Shown in pieces: positions 7,336 to 15,315 of a DNA stretch of 30,439 nucleotides (the stretch's first letter is position 1; each line of letters opens with the position of its first letter). This stretch comes from a virus: positions 1-30,439 of the IMG/VR virus record IMGVR_UViG_3300010392_005354; one strand, given 5' to 3'. The notes below the pieces were generated by a model, which searched no databases, had not been told where the DNA came from, and worked only from the letters and a program-made list of their open reading frames with translations. Both the position numbers and the translations under genes were made by a program.

Positions 7336-8850
7336 ATGGCCGCTCGCTCGCCCGTGCGCTTCAGGATCAAGGGGACGTCGGTCTATGTGGAGCCGCGCGC
7401 CTCGACTGCCTATGAGACGACCGGCACCGGCCGACGCTCGCTGGCGATGCGCGTCGGCAGCTTCGGACCGAACGCCGCACTCGACTATTCGTCGGACGCG
7501 CTGCGGGCGCAGGCTCGCGACGCCGACCGCAAGAACGGTCTCGCGAAGGTCATCGCCGACCGGCTGGCGGCGAACATCGTCGGCACCGGGATCATGCCGC
7601 AGCCGACCTCGACGCGGGCCCGCGATCTGTGGGCGCGCTGGACGGACGAGGCATCGGCCGACGGAACGCTCGACTTCTACGGCATGCAGGCGCAGATCGC
7701 CCGCGCCCTCCCCGTATCCGGCGAGTGCTTCATCCGGTTCCGCCCGAGGCGCCCGGAAGACGGCCTGACGGTCCCGCTCCAGCTCCAGGTGCTGGAATCC
7801 GACTACGTGCCCATGGACAAGAACGAGACGCTGCCGAACGGGCGCGGCTGGATCCGGCAGGGGGTCGAGTTCAACCCCGTCGGTCAGCGGGTCGCATACT
7901 GGATGTACCGCCAGCATCCGTCCGACCGGCAAGTCCTCCAGACCTTCGACATGATGCCGGTGCGCGTGCCGGCTTCCGAGGTGCTGCACGTCTATGACGC
8001 GTTCAGCGCCCGGCCCGGCCAGGTCCGCGGCGTTCCCTGGATCACCCAAGCGTTGCCGAAGCTGAAGGACCTGGACGGCTACGACGACGCCGAACTGATG
8101 CGCAAGAAGGTCGCGGCGATGTACGTCGGGTCGGTCAAGCGCAACCTGCCGCAGGGCATCACCGCCGAGGAACTGAAGGACATCTGGGGCGAGGATGCCG
8201 AGCTAGAGGACGGCATCGGGTCGGTGTCGTCGGAACCGGGGACGATCAACCTCCTGGAGCCCGGCGAAGAACTGGAGTGGAGCAGCCCCCAGGACGTCGG
8301 CGGCATGTACGAGGTGTACAAGCGCGACCAGCATCGGCTGATCGCCGCTTTCGCAGGCCTGCTGTACGAGCAGCTGACGGGCGACTTCAGCAGCCTCAAC
8401 GACCGGACCTGGCGCGCGGCGTTCAACGAGTTCAAGCGCCGGTGCGAGATGTGGCAGCACCACATTCTGGTCTATCAGTTCTGCCGGCCGGTGTGGTCGC
8501 GATGGATGGCGACGGCGCGTCTGACGGGCGCGCTGCGGCCGGCGGAAGCGCAGGACGTGGTGAAGTGGGTGCCGCAGGCGTGGCCCTACATCAATCCGAC
8601 CCAGGACATCGAGGCGACCGAAGCCGAGATCCGCGCCGGCATCGCCTCGCGGTCGCAGAAAGCATCCGAGCGCGGCCTCGACTCCGCAGAGATCGACGCC
8701 GAGCAGGCTGCGGACAACGCGCGGGCCGACAAGCTGGGGCTGAAGTACGATTCCGACGGCAGGCAGAAGAAGGGCAGCGGGTCGACCCAGCAGCCCGGCC
8801 AGTCGGCGCAGGACGGACAGCAGGACAGCCAGGGGAAGCAGGCGGCATGA
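7336..8850 (+). CDS. Portal protein, lambda gpB family
   Basis: The 504-residue protein has typical lambda-type portal blocks: ARDADRKNGLAKVIADRLA, NIVGTGIMPQP, GECFIRF, LQVLESDYVP and VEFNPVGQRVAYW. Together with its position 3 nt after gpW, this makes the call firm. The portal forms the dodecameric vertex through which DNA enters and to which the connector and tail attach. The last 60 residues are Gln/Gly/Ser-rich and probably disordered. Its stop overlaps the next start (ATGA). In lambda the protease would follow directly, but here a glycosyltransferase-like gene intervenes. Confidence 0.93.
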   Translation: MAARSPVRFRIKGTSVYVEPRASTAYETTGTGRRSLAMRVGSFGPNAALDYSSDALRAQARDADRKNGLAKVIADRLAANIVGTGIMPQPTSTRARDLWARWTDEASADGTLDFYGMQAQIARALPVSGECFIRFRPRRPEDGLTVPLQLQVLESDYVPMDKNETLPNGRGWIRQGVEFNPVGQRVAYWMYRQHPSDRQVLQTFDMMPVRVPASEVLHVYDAFSARPGQVRGVPWITQALPKLKDLDGYDDAELMRKKVAAMYVGSVKRNLPQGITAEELKDIWGEDAELEDGIGSVSSEPGTINLLEPGEELEWSSPQDVGGMYEVYKRDQHRLIAAFAGLLYEQLTGDFSSLNDRTWRAAFNEFKRRCEMWQHHILVYQFCRPVWSRWMATARLTGALRPAEAQDVVKWVPQAWPYINPTQDIEATEAEIRAGIASRSQKASERGLDSAEIDAEQAADNARADKLGLKYDSDGRQKKGSGSTQQPGQSAQDGQQDSQGKQAA

Positions 8851-9701
8851 GGGTCGCGGTCTACGACATGGCCGAGCGGCCGGCGACGTTCGACATCGTC
8901 CCCTGGATCGCCACGGTCGACGCGATGGCCGGCTATGAGGTTGTGCGCTTCGTCGTCCTGGCCGACCGGTTCCGCGACAGGTCGCCGAAGGACAAGGCGC
9001 TCTCGGCGGCCGACAAGATGGCCAGGGTCGAGCGCGTCATCGTCCCCGCCTGCCGGCTGCTGCCGGGCGCGGGAGTCGAGATGATCACGGACCCGGCGCG
9101 TGCGGAGGAATGGCGCCGCCGGTCCGACGCACTCAAGCCCTCGACCTTCGTCGCCGAGACGATCCGCCAGCACGCCGCCGGCCGGGACGTGCGCCGCCTG
9201 CGGGCCTCCGTGCCGTCGCCGCACCCGGGCGCCGCCGTGATCACGATCCGGCAGAACCCGGCGGTTCCGGAGAAGAACTGCGACATCGGCGAATGGCTGG
9301 GTGCCGCCTCGACGTTGATGGCCGAGGGCCACGACGTGGTGATGGTGCCGGACACCGCGACCGCCGCCGGCCGGCTGCCGCAGGGGTTCCGGTGGTGTCG
9401 CGAGGCGGCGATCGACCTTTCCGTCCGGGCCGCGCTTTACCAGGAGGCGGCCTGCTCCCTCTCGATGGGGGTCGGGCCGATGCACATCGCCATGCACATG
9501 CGGGCGACCCGCTACGTCTGCTTCGTGAAGCACCGGAGCCCTCTGGTGGAGCGCCCGGAGGACTACGAGCGGAAGTGGGGCCTGAAGTGGGGCCAGCAGC
9601 TGCCGTTCGCCGGCCCCGGCCAGATCATCGAGTACCGCCAGGACGACGAAGACGTGATCGTCGAGGCGTTCCGCCGCACGCAGGTCCGCGCCGCAGCCTG
9701 A
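8847..9701 (+). CDS. GT-B/heptosyltransferase-like protein inserted in head module
   Basis: The 284-residue product opens with MRVAVYDMAERPATFDIVPW and later has a Rossmann-like C-terminal half. VITIRQNP (about 131-138), GHDVVMVPDTA and CSLSMGVGPMHIAMHM (about 206-221) resemble the nucleotide-sugar site of GT9/heptosyltransferase-type GT-B enzymes. This layout recalls uncharacterised proteins from capsule and LPS clusters of alphaproteobacteria. The N-terminal half is short for a full GT-B enzyme, so it may be a reduced or non-catalytic member. It overlaps the portal stop by 4 nt and precedes the protease by 15 nt, so it is co-expressed with head genes. The enzymatic role is inferred. Confidence 0.6.
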   Translation: MRVAVYDMAERPATFDIVPWIATVDAMAGYEVVRFVVLADRFRDRSPKDKALSAADKMARVERVIVPACRLLPGAGVEMITDPARAEEWRRRSDALKPSTFVAETIRQHAAGRDVRRLRASVPSPHPGAAVITIRQNPAVPEKNCDIGEWLGAASTLMAEGHDVVMVPDTATAAGRLPQGFRWCREAAIDLSVRAALYQEAACSLSMGVGPMHIAMHMRATRYVCFVKHRSPLVERPEDYERKWGLKWGQQLPFAGPGQIIEYRQDDEDVIVEAFRRTQVRAAA

Positions 9702-9716
9702 CACCGGGAGGTGCGC

Positions 9717-10637
9717 ATGACGCAACCCCACGACTATCCGCACGTCCTGTCGCGGCTGATCAACGAGCCGCTGCTGGCGCACCCGACGAAGGCCGAGGTG
9801 GTCGTCGCGGCCGTGCTGCGCCGCCAGGGGGTCGAGGTGAACGTGGCGGCGTCAGCTGAGTTCGTGCAGGCGCCGAAGGCCGGGCCGCTGCAGGAAAAGC
9901 GAATGGTCGACCGCAGCGGAGGCATGCCGTTCCTGTTCGACCCGTCGAGCGGCATCGCGGTCATCAACATCTCTGGCAGCCTGGCGCACAAGCAGGGCTT
10001 CATCGGCAAATCGTCCGGCGTGATGGGCTACGACGGGATCGGGGCGCAGTTCCAGACCGCCATGGACTCCACGATGGTCCGCGGCATCATACTCGACCAT
10101 CACACGGCCGGCGGAGAAGTCCACGGCGCGTTCCAGCTGGCCGACTGGATCTTCGCAGCCCGCGGGCGCAAGCCGATCATCGCGGTTTCCGACGAGATGG
10201 CCTACTCGGCCGGCTACCTGCTCGCCTGCGCCGCCGATGAGGTCTGGCTGGCGTCCAGCACCGCCGGCGTCGGCTCCATCGGCGCCGTCGTGGTGCATAT
10301 GTCCTACCAGACGATGCTGGAAGCCGAGGGCATCAAGGCGACGGTGTTCCGGTTCGGCGAGAGGAAGGCCGACGGCAACCCGTTCGAGGATCTGAGCGCC
10401 GACGCCGCAGACCGGATCCAGGCCCGCATCGACTACCTCGGCCGGGAGTTCGTCGGCCGGGTCGCGAAGTGGCGCGGCATCTCCGAGAAGGCCGTGATCG
10501 ACACCCAGGCCGCCACCTTCGTCGGCCAGGAGGCCGTGCGCCTCCGCCTCGCGGACGGCATCGCCGATCCGATCGACGTGTTCCAGGCGTTCGCCCGGGA
10601 CATCGCCCGCCGGCCGTTCGGCCGACCGCTTCAGTAA
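9717..10637 (+). CDS. S49 family head maturation protease (lambda gpC-like)
   Basis: The 306-residue SppA-type serine protease carries the catalytic serine block DEMAYSAGYLLACAADE (Ser164) and a lysine in FGERKADGNPFEDL (Lys217), the Ser/Lys dyad of S49 peptidases. It cleaves scaffold and portal during prohead maturation. ATG 9717 is preferred over GTG 9711 because GGGAGG lies about 5 nt upstream of it. It is shorter than lambda gpC (439 aa) because the scaffold portion, which in lambda is the C-terminal Nu3 part, is a separate gene here. Confidence 0.93.
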   Translation: MTQPHDYPHVLSRLINEPLLAHPTKAEVVVAAVLRRQGVEVNVAASAEFVQAPKAGPLQEKRMVDRSGGMPFLFDPSSGIAVINISGSLAHKQGFIGKSSGVMGYDGIGAQFQTAMDSTMVRGIILDHHTAGGEVHGAFQLADWIFAARGRKPIIAVSDEMAYSAGYLLACAADEVWLASSTAGVGSIGAVVVHMSYQTMLEAEGIKATVFRFGERKADGNPFEDLSADAADRIQARIDYLGREFVGRVAKWRGISEKAVIDTQAATFVGQEAVRLRLADGIADPIDVFQAFARDIARRPFGRPLQ

Positions 10638-10649
10638 CAGGAGGCCGTG

Positions 10650-11237
10650 ATGGCAATCAGCGACCACCTGCGGAGCCTCATGGGTTCCGCGGCACCCACC
10701 GACGTGCGCGCGAGCGCGACCGCCTCGGAGCCCGAGGCGCCGGAAGCCCCGGAGGATGACACCCCGGAGCCCGAGGTCGAGCCCGAGGAAGAGGCGGGCA
10801 AGGGCGATGGCGAGAAGGCCGAGGCCGATCCGCCCGCGCCCGAGACCCCGAAGGCCGCAGACCCGGCGGAGATCGCGGAATACTGCGCGGCCAACGGCTG
10901 CCCGGCGCTGGCCGGCCCGCTGATCCGCGAGAAGGCGACCATGGACCAGGTCAAGGCCAAGGTCGGCTCTGTCGAGACCACCCGGGCCCTGGTCAAGGAC
11001 GCCGGCCTGCTGGCGCCCGCCATCAAGGCGGATGCGGCCGACGCCTACATCGCCGCCGGCACGTCCGTCGAGGATGTCCGCGCCTCGCTCTGGGATCGCA
11101 TCGTGAAGGCGCAGAGCCCGGAGATCCGCAGTTCGATCGCCGCCGATACCGGCGTTCCGAACGCCGCCGAGGGCTGGAACAAGGCCGTCGGCAAGGTCAA
11201 CGCACGCATCGAAGCCACGCAGCCGAAGGAGGGCTGA
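10650..11237 (+). CDS. Capsid scaffold protein (Nu3-like, separate gene)
   Basis: The 195-residue product has an acidic Pro/Glu-rich first third (about residues 25-75), as in capsid scaffolds. A block follows (DPAEIAEYCAANGCPALAGP ... EDVRASLWDRIVKAQ) that closely resembles the segment usually found C-terminal to phage S49/ClpP proteases. ATG 10650 has AGGAGG 5 nt upstream, and GTG 10647 would be too close. The gene directly follows the protease and precedes gpD, so it acts with them to build the prohead and is then degraded. The assignment relies on position, composition and this block. Confidence 0.7.
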   Translation: MAISDHLRSLMGSAAPTDVRASATASEPEAPEAPEDDTPEPEVEPEEEAGKGDGEKAEADPPAPETPKAADPAEIAEYCAANGCPALAGPLIREKATMDQVKAKVGSVETTRALVKDAGLLAPAIKADAADAYIAAGTSVEDVRASLWDRIVKAQSPEIRSSIAADTGVPNAAEGWNKAVGKVNARIEATQPKEG

Positions 11238-11240
11238 ACC

Positions 11241-11621
11241 ATGACCACCCTGACGGAAGCCTACCCGGCGGCCAACTTCATCCTGTCGGAAGCCGCCGGC
11301 ACCCGCTCGCGCGAGAGCGCGGCCATCGCGGTCGGCCAGACCCTCGTCGTGGGCGAGATCGTCCAGGACGACGGCTCCGGCGGCCTGACCACCATGACCG
11401 GCACCCTGGATTCGGCCGGCGACCTGGTCGCCCAGGCCAAGGGCATCATGGTCTACCCCGGCGCGTCCGACTCCACCGAGACGCAGACCCGCACCTACAT
11501 CGCCCGCGATGCCGAGGTGAACGGCAACCTGCTGACGTTCCCGACGGAGACCTCCACCGGGAACGAGCGCGTCCTGACCATCGCGAGCCTCGCGCTGCTC
11601 GGCATCATCGTCCGCGACTGA
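11241..11621 (+). CDS. Head decoration protein, gpD-like
   Basis: The product is 126 residues (lambda gpD 110). It is beta-rich with no signal peptide and includes the block DLVAQAKGIMVYPGASD, where D-type proteins describe the 'AKGI...' strand, and an RDAEVNGNLLTFP segment. It lies between scaffold and major capsid protein, as in lambda. It forms trimers that cement the expanded capsid. The extra N-terminal residues resemble those of many non-enterobacterial D homologues. Confidence 0.85.
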   Translation: MTTLTEAYPAANFILSEAAGTRSRESAAIAVGQTLVVGEIVQDDGSGGLTTMTGTLDSAGDLVAQAKGIMVYPGASDSTETQTRTYIARDAEVNGNLLTFPTETSTGNERVLTIASLALLGIIVRD

Positions 11622-11677
11622 GCGGTTCCCTGACACCACGACGGCGCTGAACCGCCGATCACGAAGGAGCAAAGACC

Positions 11678-12700
11678 ATGGTTATGCTCGACGTCTTCAA
11701 CTCCGACGCGTTCAGCGTCACCAACCTCACGGACGCGGTCAACAAGATCAGGTTCGTGCCCGGCCGCATCGGACAGATGGGGCTGTTCAACGAGTCCGGA
11801 GTCACCACCACCTCGGTTGCCATCGAGGAGAAGGATGGGACCCTCGCGCTCGTCTCGCCCGCCGCCCGCGGCGCGCCCGGCGGAACCCTGACCAAGGTCA
11901 AGCGCACCCTGCGCAATTTGACCGTCCCGCACTTCCCGATCGAGGACTCGGTCATGGCCGAGGAGGTCCAGGGCGTCCGGGCATTCGGGTCCGAGACCGA
12001 GATCGAGACGGTGATGGGGAAGGTCGCCGAGCGCGGTGCCATCCACACCCAGTCTTACGCGGCAACGCAGGAGTACAGCCGGATCGGCGCGGTCAAGGGC
12101 ACGGTCACCTACGCCGATGGCACCACTCTGAACCTGTTCACGGAGTTCGGCGTGTCGCAGCTGACCGAGGTCGACTTCGACCTGGACAACACCGCGCCGG
12201 CGTCCGGCGCTCTTCGCAAGGCCTGTGCGGGCGTGGTCCGGTCGATGGCGGGTGTCCTCGAGGGGCTCCCGTTCTCCGGTCTGCATGCGTTCTGCGGCGA
12301 CGCGTTCTTCGACGACCTGATCGCGCATCCGGAGGTCCGCGAGACCTACAAGAACTGGACGGCGGCCCAGGAACTCCGCCAGGGCTACGTCCAGGGCGGT
12401 CTGTCCTACGGCGCGTTTCCGTTCGGCGGAATCATGTGGGAGAACTACCGCGGCTCCGTCGGCTCGACGACCTTCGTCAACACCGACAAGTGCCACATCT
12501 TCCCGACGGGCGTTCCCGGGCTCTTCCGGACCTACTACGCGCCGGCCGACTACATCGAGACCGTGAACACCATGGGTCGGCGCCTGTACATGAAGCAGTA
12601 CATGATGCTGAACGGCAAGGGCATCCATCTGGATACCCAGATGAACGCCCTCGAGATCTGCACCCGCCCGCGGGCGCTGATCCAGGGCAAGCGCACCTGA
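11678..12700 (+). CDS. Major capsid protein, gpE family
   Basis: The protein has 340 residues against 341 in lambda gpE. It opens MVMLDVFNSDAFSVTNLTDA and includes VKRTLRNLTVPHFPIEDSVMAEEVQGVRAF (about 69-98) and FPTGVPGLFRTYYAPADYIE near the C-terminus, all typical of the family. It forms the HK97-fold shell. AAGGAG is 8 nt upstream of the ATG, and a 56-nt gap separates it from gpD, so a separate strong initiation region is plausible. Confidence 0.95.
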   Translation: MVMLDVFNSDAFSVTNLTDAVNKIRFVPGRIGQMGLFNESGVTTTSVAIEEKDGTLALVSPAARGAPGGTLTKVKRTLRNLTVPHFPIEDSVMAEEVQGVRAFGSETEIETVMGKVAERGAIHTQSYAATQEYSRIGAVKGTVTYADGTTLNLFTEFGVSQLTEVDFDLDNTAPASGALRKACAGVVRSMAGVLEGLPFSGLHAFCGDAFFDDLIAHPEVRETYKNWTAAQELRQGYVQGGLSYGAFPFGGIMWENYRGSVGSTTFVNTDKCHIFPTGVPGLFRTYYAPADYIETVNTMGRRLYMKQYMMLNGKGIHLDTQMNALEICTRPRALIQGKRT

Positions 12701-12704
12701 TCGC

Positions 12705-14210
12705 GTGAAGCCGACGCCTTGGCGCATCCCCCGGGAGTGGGCGGGCGAGACCTGCTTCATTCTCGGGGGTGGCGCTTCCCTCAAGGGCTTCGACGCCTCG
12801 ATCCTGCGCGGGCGCGGTCGCGTCATCGGGGTCAAGGAGTCGGGCCTGACCCTCGCGCCATGGGCCGACGTGCTCTACTGGTGCGACCCGCGCTGGATAG
12901 ACGCGAACTGGCAACGGCTGCACCTGCACACCGGCCAGTACAAGATCAGCCGCGCCGAGCTCGACAAGCGCGGCACCCCGAACATCCCGGACGGCAAGGC
13001 GAAGCGGATCACCGAGGCGCTGCTGGCGTCAGGCGTTCGCTACGTCCCGCGCGATCCGGTGACGCCCCTCTCGGTCGACCCGACGAAGACCGGCGCCGCA
13101 ATCGATGCCGGCGGATCCGCGATCAACGTGGCCTCCCTGTTCGGGTCGCCGCTGATCGCCCTCCTGGGGTTCGAGTTCAGGCCGGTCGGCCACTGGCACG
13201 ACCGCACGATCAAGGAGCCGGAAGCCGCCCATTACGAGCGCTTCATGGCGCCGATGGAGCGCATGACCGCCGCACTGCGCCAGGCCGGCGTCCGCGTCGT
13301 CAACTGCACGCCCGGTTCTGCGCTGACCTGCTTTCCCTTCCAGCCGCTCGAGGAGTTCCTCGCGATGGACTTCACTCCCCACGTCCGCACGCTGTTCCAG
13401 ACGCGCGGTCGGCTGTCGACCTTCACGCCCGACGGCGGCTCGGCGGTCAACTGCCGGGTCATCCGCCAGGGCGGCGGAGAGCCGGTGCAGATGGGGCCGA
13501 TCAAGGTCGTCGTCGACCGCACCCGGTTCCACGTCCGGCGCGCCGAGGTGGCATCGCCGGCCGCCGGCGACGTGCTGACCTTCGGCGGCAGCCCCTTCAC
13601 CATCGATGCGGTGCAGCCGGTCGAGCGCGACACCGACCAGCAGATGTGGCAGCTCGAAGCGTCCTGGGGCGCGACCGTCACCTATCGCAGCACGACCGGG
13701 TCCGGCATCACGCAGAGCCCGCCGCAGGGCTCCAGCTTCAAGGTCTACGCCGCGGCGCTGGCCGGGGTGTCGGCGATCTCGATAGACGCCACGTTCACCG
13801 TCGGCAAGCTGCTGGGCGGCGACACCTTCACGATCGCGGGGGACGCGACGGTCTACACGATCGCCAGCCCGGTCGCCGCGTCGTCGAACCGCTTCACGAA
13901 CGTGCCGTTCACGCCCGTGCTCGCCGCCGATGCGGCCGAGGATGCGGCCGTCACCTTCGATTTCAGCCGCGACTACAGCGTCCGCGCCGCGATCGCCGGC
14001 TACTCGGCCGAGGAGATCGCGGGCGGCGTCCAGGTCGGCGACCGGCGCGTGGTCATCCTGGAGGACGCGCTGGACGATGCCGGCATGTCGGACAGCCCGA
14101 AGGCGACCGACCGGCTGACGTTCGAGGGCAAGCAGTTCACCGTCGTGAATGCCACGGCGATCTACGGCGACGGCGTTCCGGTCGCCTGGGATCTGCAGGT
14201 CCGGGGCTGA
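12705..14210 (+). CDS. Fusion: MptE/DUF115-like domain + head-tail connector domains
   Basis: The 501-residue ORF starts at GTG 12705. Residues 1-220 form a Rossmann-like domain (CFILGGGASLKGFD, WADVLYWCDPRW, GGSAINVASL, LIALLGFEFR, VVNCTPGSALTCFPFQPLEE) that resembles MptE-like/DUF115 phage proteins. Those normally end just after the PLEE block. From M221 (ATG 13365) begins a connector-like part: a beta-barrel unit, a middle GDTFTIAGDATVYTI module, and a second unit resembling the first (LTFGGSPFTIDAV versus LTFEGKQFTVVNA). The connector part sits where lambda has FII. GAGGAG lies 9 nt before ATG 13365, so the connector could also be made separately. The fusion is the odd feature here. Confidence 0.7.
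   Translation: MKPTPWRIPREWAGETCFILGGGASLKGFDASILRGRGRVIGVKESGLTLAPWADVLYWCDPRWIDANWQRLHLHTGQYKISRAELDKRGTPNIPDGKAKRITEALLASGVRYVPRDPVTPLSVDPTKTGAAIDAGGSAINVASLFGSPLIALLGFEFRPVGHWHDRTIKEPEAAHYERFMAPMERMTAALRQAGVRVVNCTPGSALTCFPFQPLEEFLAMDFTPHVRTLFQTRGRLSTFTPDGGSAVNCRVIRQGGGEPVQMGPIKVVVDRTRFHVRRAEVASPAAGDVLTFGGSPFTIDAVQPVERDTDQQMWQLEASWGATVTYRSTTGSGITQSPPQGSSFKVYAAALAGVSAISIDATFTVGKLLGGDTFTIAGDATVYTIASPVAASSNRFTNVPFTPVLAADAAEDAAVTFDFSRDYSVRAAIAGYSAEEIAGGVQVGDRRVVILEDALDDAGMSDSPKATDRLTFEGKQFTVVNATAIYGDGVPVAWDLQVRG
13365..14210 (+). CDS. Possible independently initiated head-tail connector (in-frame internal start)
   Basis: Within the long fusion ORF, ATG 13365 has AGGAG at 13351-13355, giving 9 nt spacing. 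It lies exactly where the N-terminal family usually ends and the connector homology starts (MDFTPHVRTLF). Translation from here would give a 281-residue connector without the Rossmann domain. This is an alternative product of the same frame, not an additional reading frame. Confidence 0.4.
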   Translation: MDFTPHVRTLFQTRGRLSTFTPDGGSAVNCRVIRQGGGEPVQMGPIKVVVDRTRFHVRRAEVASPAAGDVLTFGGSPFTIDAVQPVERDTDQQMWQLEASWGATVTYRSTTGSGITQSPPQGSSFKVYAAALAGVSAISIDATFTVGKLLGGDTFTIAGDATVYTIASPVAASSNRFTNVPFTPVLAADAAEDAAVTFDFSRDYSVRAAIAGYSAEEIAGGVQVGDRRVVILEDALDDAGMSDSPKATDRLTFEGKQFTVVNATAIYGDGVPVAWDLQVRG

Positions 14211-14827
14211 TGGCCCGCCTCAAGCCGCGCGAGGCCGTCGTCCACCTGCGGGAGCGGCTGACCGGCGAGCCTCGCCGGCAGATGCTGATCCGGGTGGCGC
14301 GCGAGACCATCGCCGAAGTGAGCGCCATCAACGACCGCGCGACAGGCCAGCGGGTCGGACACGAGGTCATCGTCGACGGGCGCCGTGGCGCGGCGATCGA
14401 GAGCGTGAAGCCCGGCGGCGTCGTGGTGGCCCTGTTCGCGGTCCGCGCGGCTGCGATCGACTTCACCTGGGAGGCCCTGGCGCAGCTTTCGCCGGTCGAC
14501 CAGAACCCGAAGACCGTCGACAGCATCGTCTATCGCGACCGCCACCTGCTGCTGGTCAACGGCGAGGAGCGCGAGCCCCCGGTCGACGTGCAGCCCGACG
14601 ACATCGTCACCTTCGTAAACCTGCTGCCCTACGCCCGGAAGATCGAAAAGGGCTGGTCGAAGAAGCAGGCGCCGGACGGGGTCTATGAGGCGGCGACCGC
14701 CATCGTGAAGGCGCGGTTCGGCAACATCGTCGACGTGCGGTTCTCCTACGGCACGTTCCTCGGCGCCACGGCTTCGCGCGACACCAGGTACCCGTACATC
14801 CAGCTCTCGCCGAAGAGGCGCCGATGA
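14210..14827 (+). CDS. Tail completion protein (gpZ/HK97 gp10-like)
   Basis: The 205-residue product (lambda gpZ 192) starts in a TGATG overlap with the connector stop. A basic N-terminus is followed by helices (RVARETIAEVSAIND). The C-terminal block has WSKKQAPDGVYEAATAIVKARFGNI and a closing beta hairpin ending in basic residues. Position between connector and tail terminator, length, and the helix-then-barrel layout fit a tail completion/neck protein that joins the tail to the head. Similarity is moderate, and the call leans on gene order. Confidence 0.65.
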   Translation: MARLKPREAVVHLRERLTGEPRRQMLIRVARETIAEVSAINDRATGQRVGHEVIVDGRRGAAIESVKPGGVVVALFAVRAAAIDFTWEALAQLSPVDQNPKTVDSIVYRDRHLLLVNGEEREPPVDVQPDDIVTFVNLLPYARKIEKGWSKKQAPDGVYEAATAIVKARFGNIVDVRFSYGTFLGATASRDTRYPYIQLSPKRRR

Positions 14828-15240
14828 CCAGCGCCATCGTCAAGGCTGCCGTCGAGACCATCCTCGCCGGCTGGGACGAGACCGCCGCGCCGATCAAGCG
14901 GCCGAACGAGACCTTCACGCCGCCGGCGGGCCCGTGGGCGATGATCGCCTATCCGGGGTCCGGCATCCGCCGGGCAGACATCGGGGCGCCCGATGCGCCG
15001 ATGTGGGACGAGGCCGGCGCCTTCATGGTGCACGTCATGGTCCCGCTCGGCGCCACCGAGGCCGCTGCCGACGCGGTTGGAGACGGCCTCTGGGAGCTGT
15101 TCCGCGGCGAGGAACAGAACGGCGTCCGCTTCGATGAGCGCCTGCCGGGCACCTCCGGCGAGCGCGAGATCCCCGGCCTCGAGGGCGTGTTCTGGGGCAT
15201 CTCCTACGGCATCACGTTCCGCCTGCTCGCGGTCGGCTGA
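14824..15240 (+). CDS. Tail terminator protein (gpU-like)
   Basis: The product is 138 residues (lambda gpU 131). It overlaps the preceding gene by 4 nt (ATGA) and lies just before the tail tube gene, the standard place for the terminator that caps tail polymerisation and attaches to the neck. A long first helix is followed by GPWAMIAYPGSG, MVHVMVPLG and a final strand ISYGITFRLLAVG, consistent with the alpha/beta fold. The call is based on order, size and layout. Confidence 0.72.
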   Translation: MTSAIVKAAVETILAGWDETAAPIKRPNETFTPPAGPWAMIAYPGSGIRRADIGAPDAPMWDEAGAFMVHVMVPLGATEAAADAVGDGLWELFRGEEQNGVRFDERLPGTSGEREIPGLEGVFWGISYGITFRLLAVG

Positions 15241-15315
15241 CCGCTCCCGACACCCCCGATCCACCACGGCGCCCGCTTGCGGCGGCGCTCTCTCGTTCCC
15301 TGAAAGGAGGCCGAC
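15241..15315 (+). promoter_or_regulatory. 75-nt intergenic region with hairpin before tail tube gene
   Basis: GCGCC (15269-15273) pairs with GGCGC (15284-15288) around a small inner stem, followed by CTCTCTCGTTCCC. The pyrimidine stretch is too C-rich for a convincing terminator. AAAGGAGG lies just before ATG 15316. The region may tune expression or mRNA stability of the tail tube gene. Confidence 0.3.

Noticed and set aside
9852-11672. 606-residue open frame on the minus strand
   Set aside because: Shadow of protease, scaffold and decoration genes; Gly/Arg/Ala-rich and without recognisable motifs.
11622-11677. Inverted GCGGTT/AACCGC and the repeated GTTCCCTGA before capsid and tail tube genes
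   Set aside because: The loop is over 20 nt and there is no T-run. The shared 9-mer is short enough to be chance.
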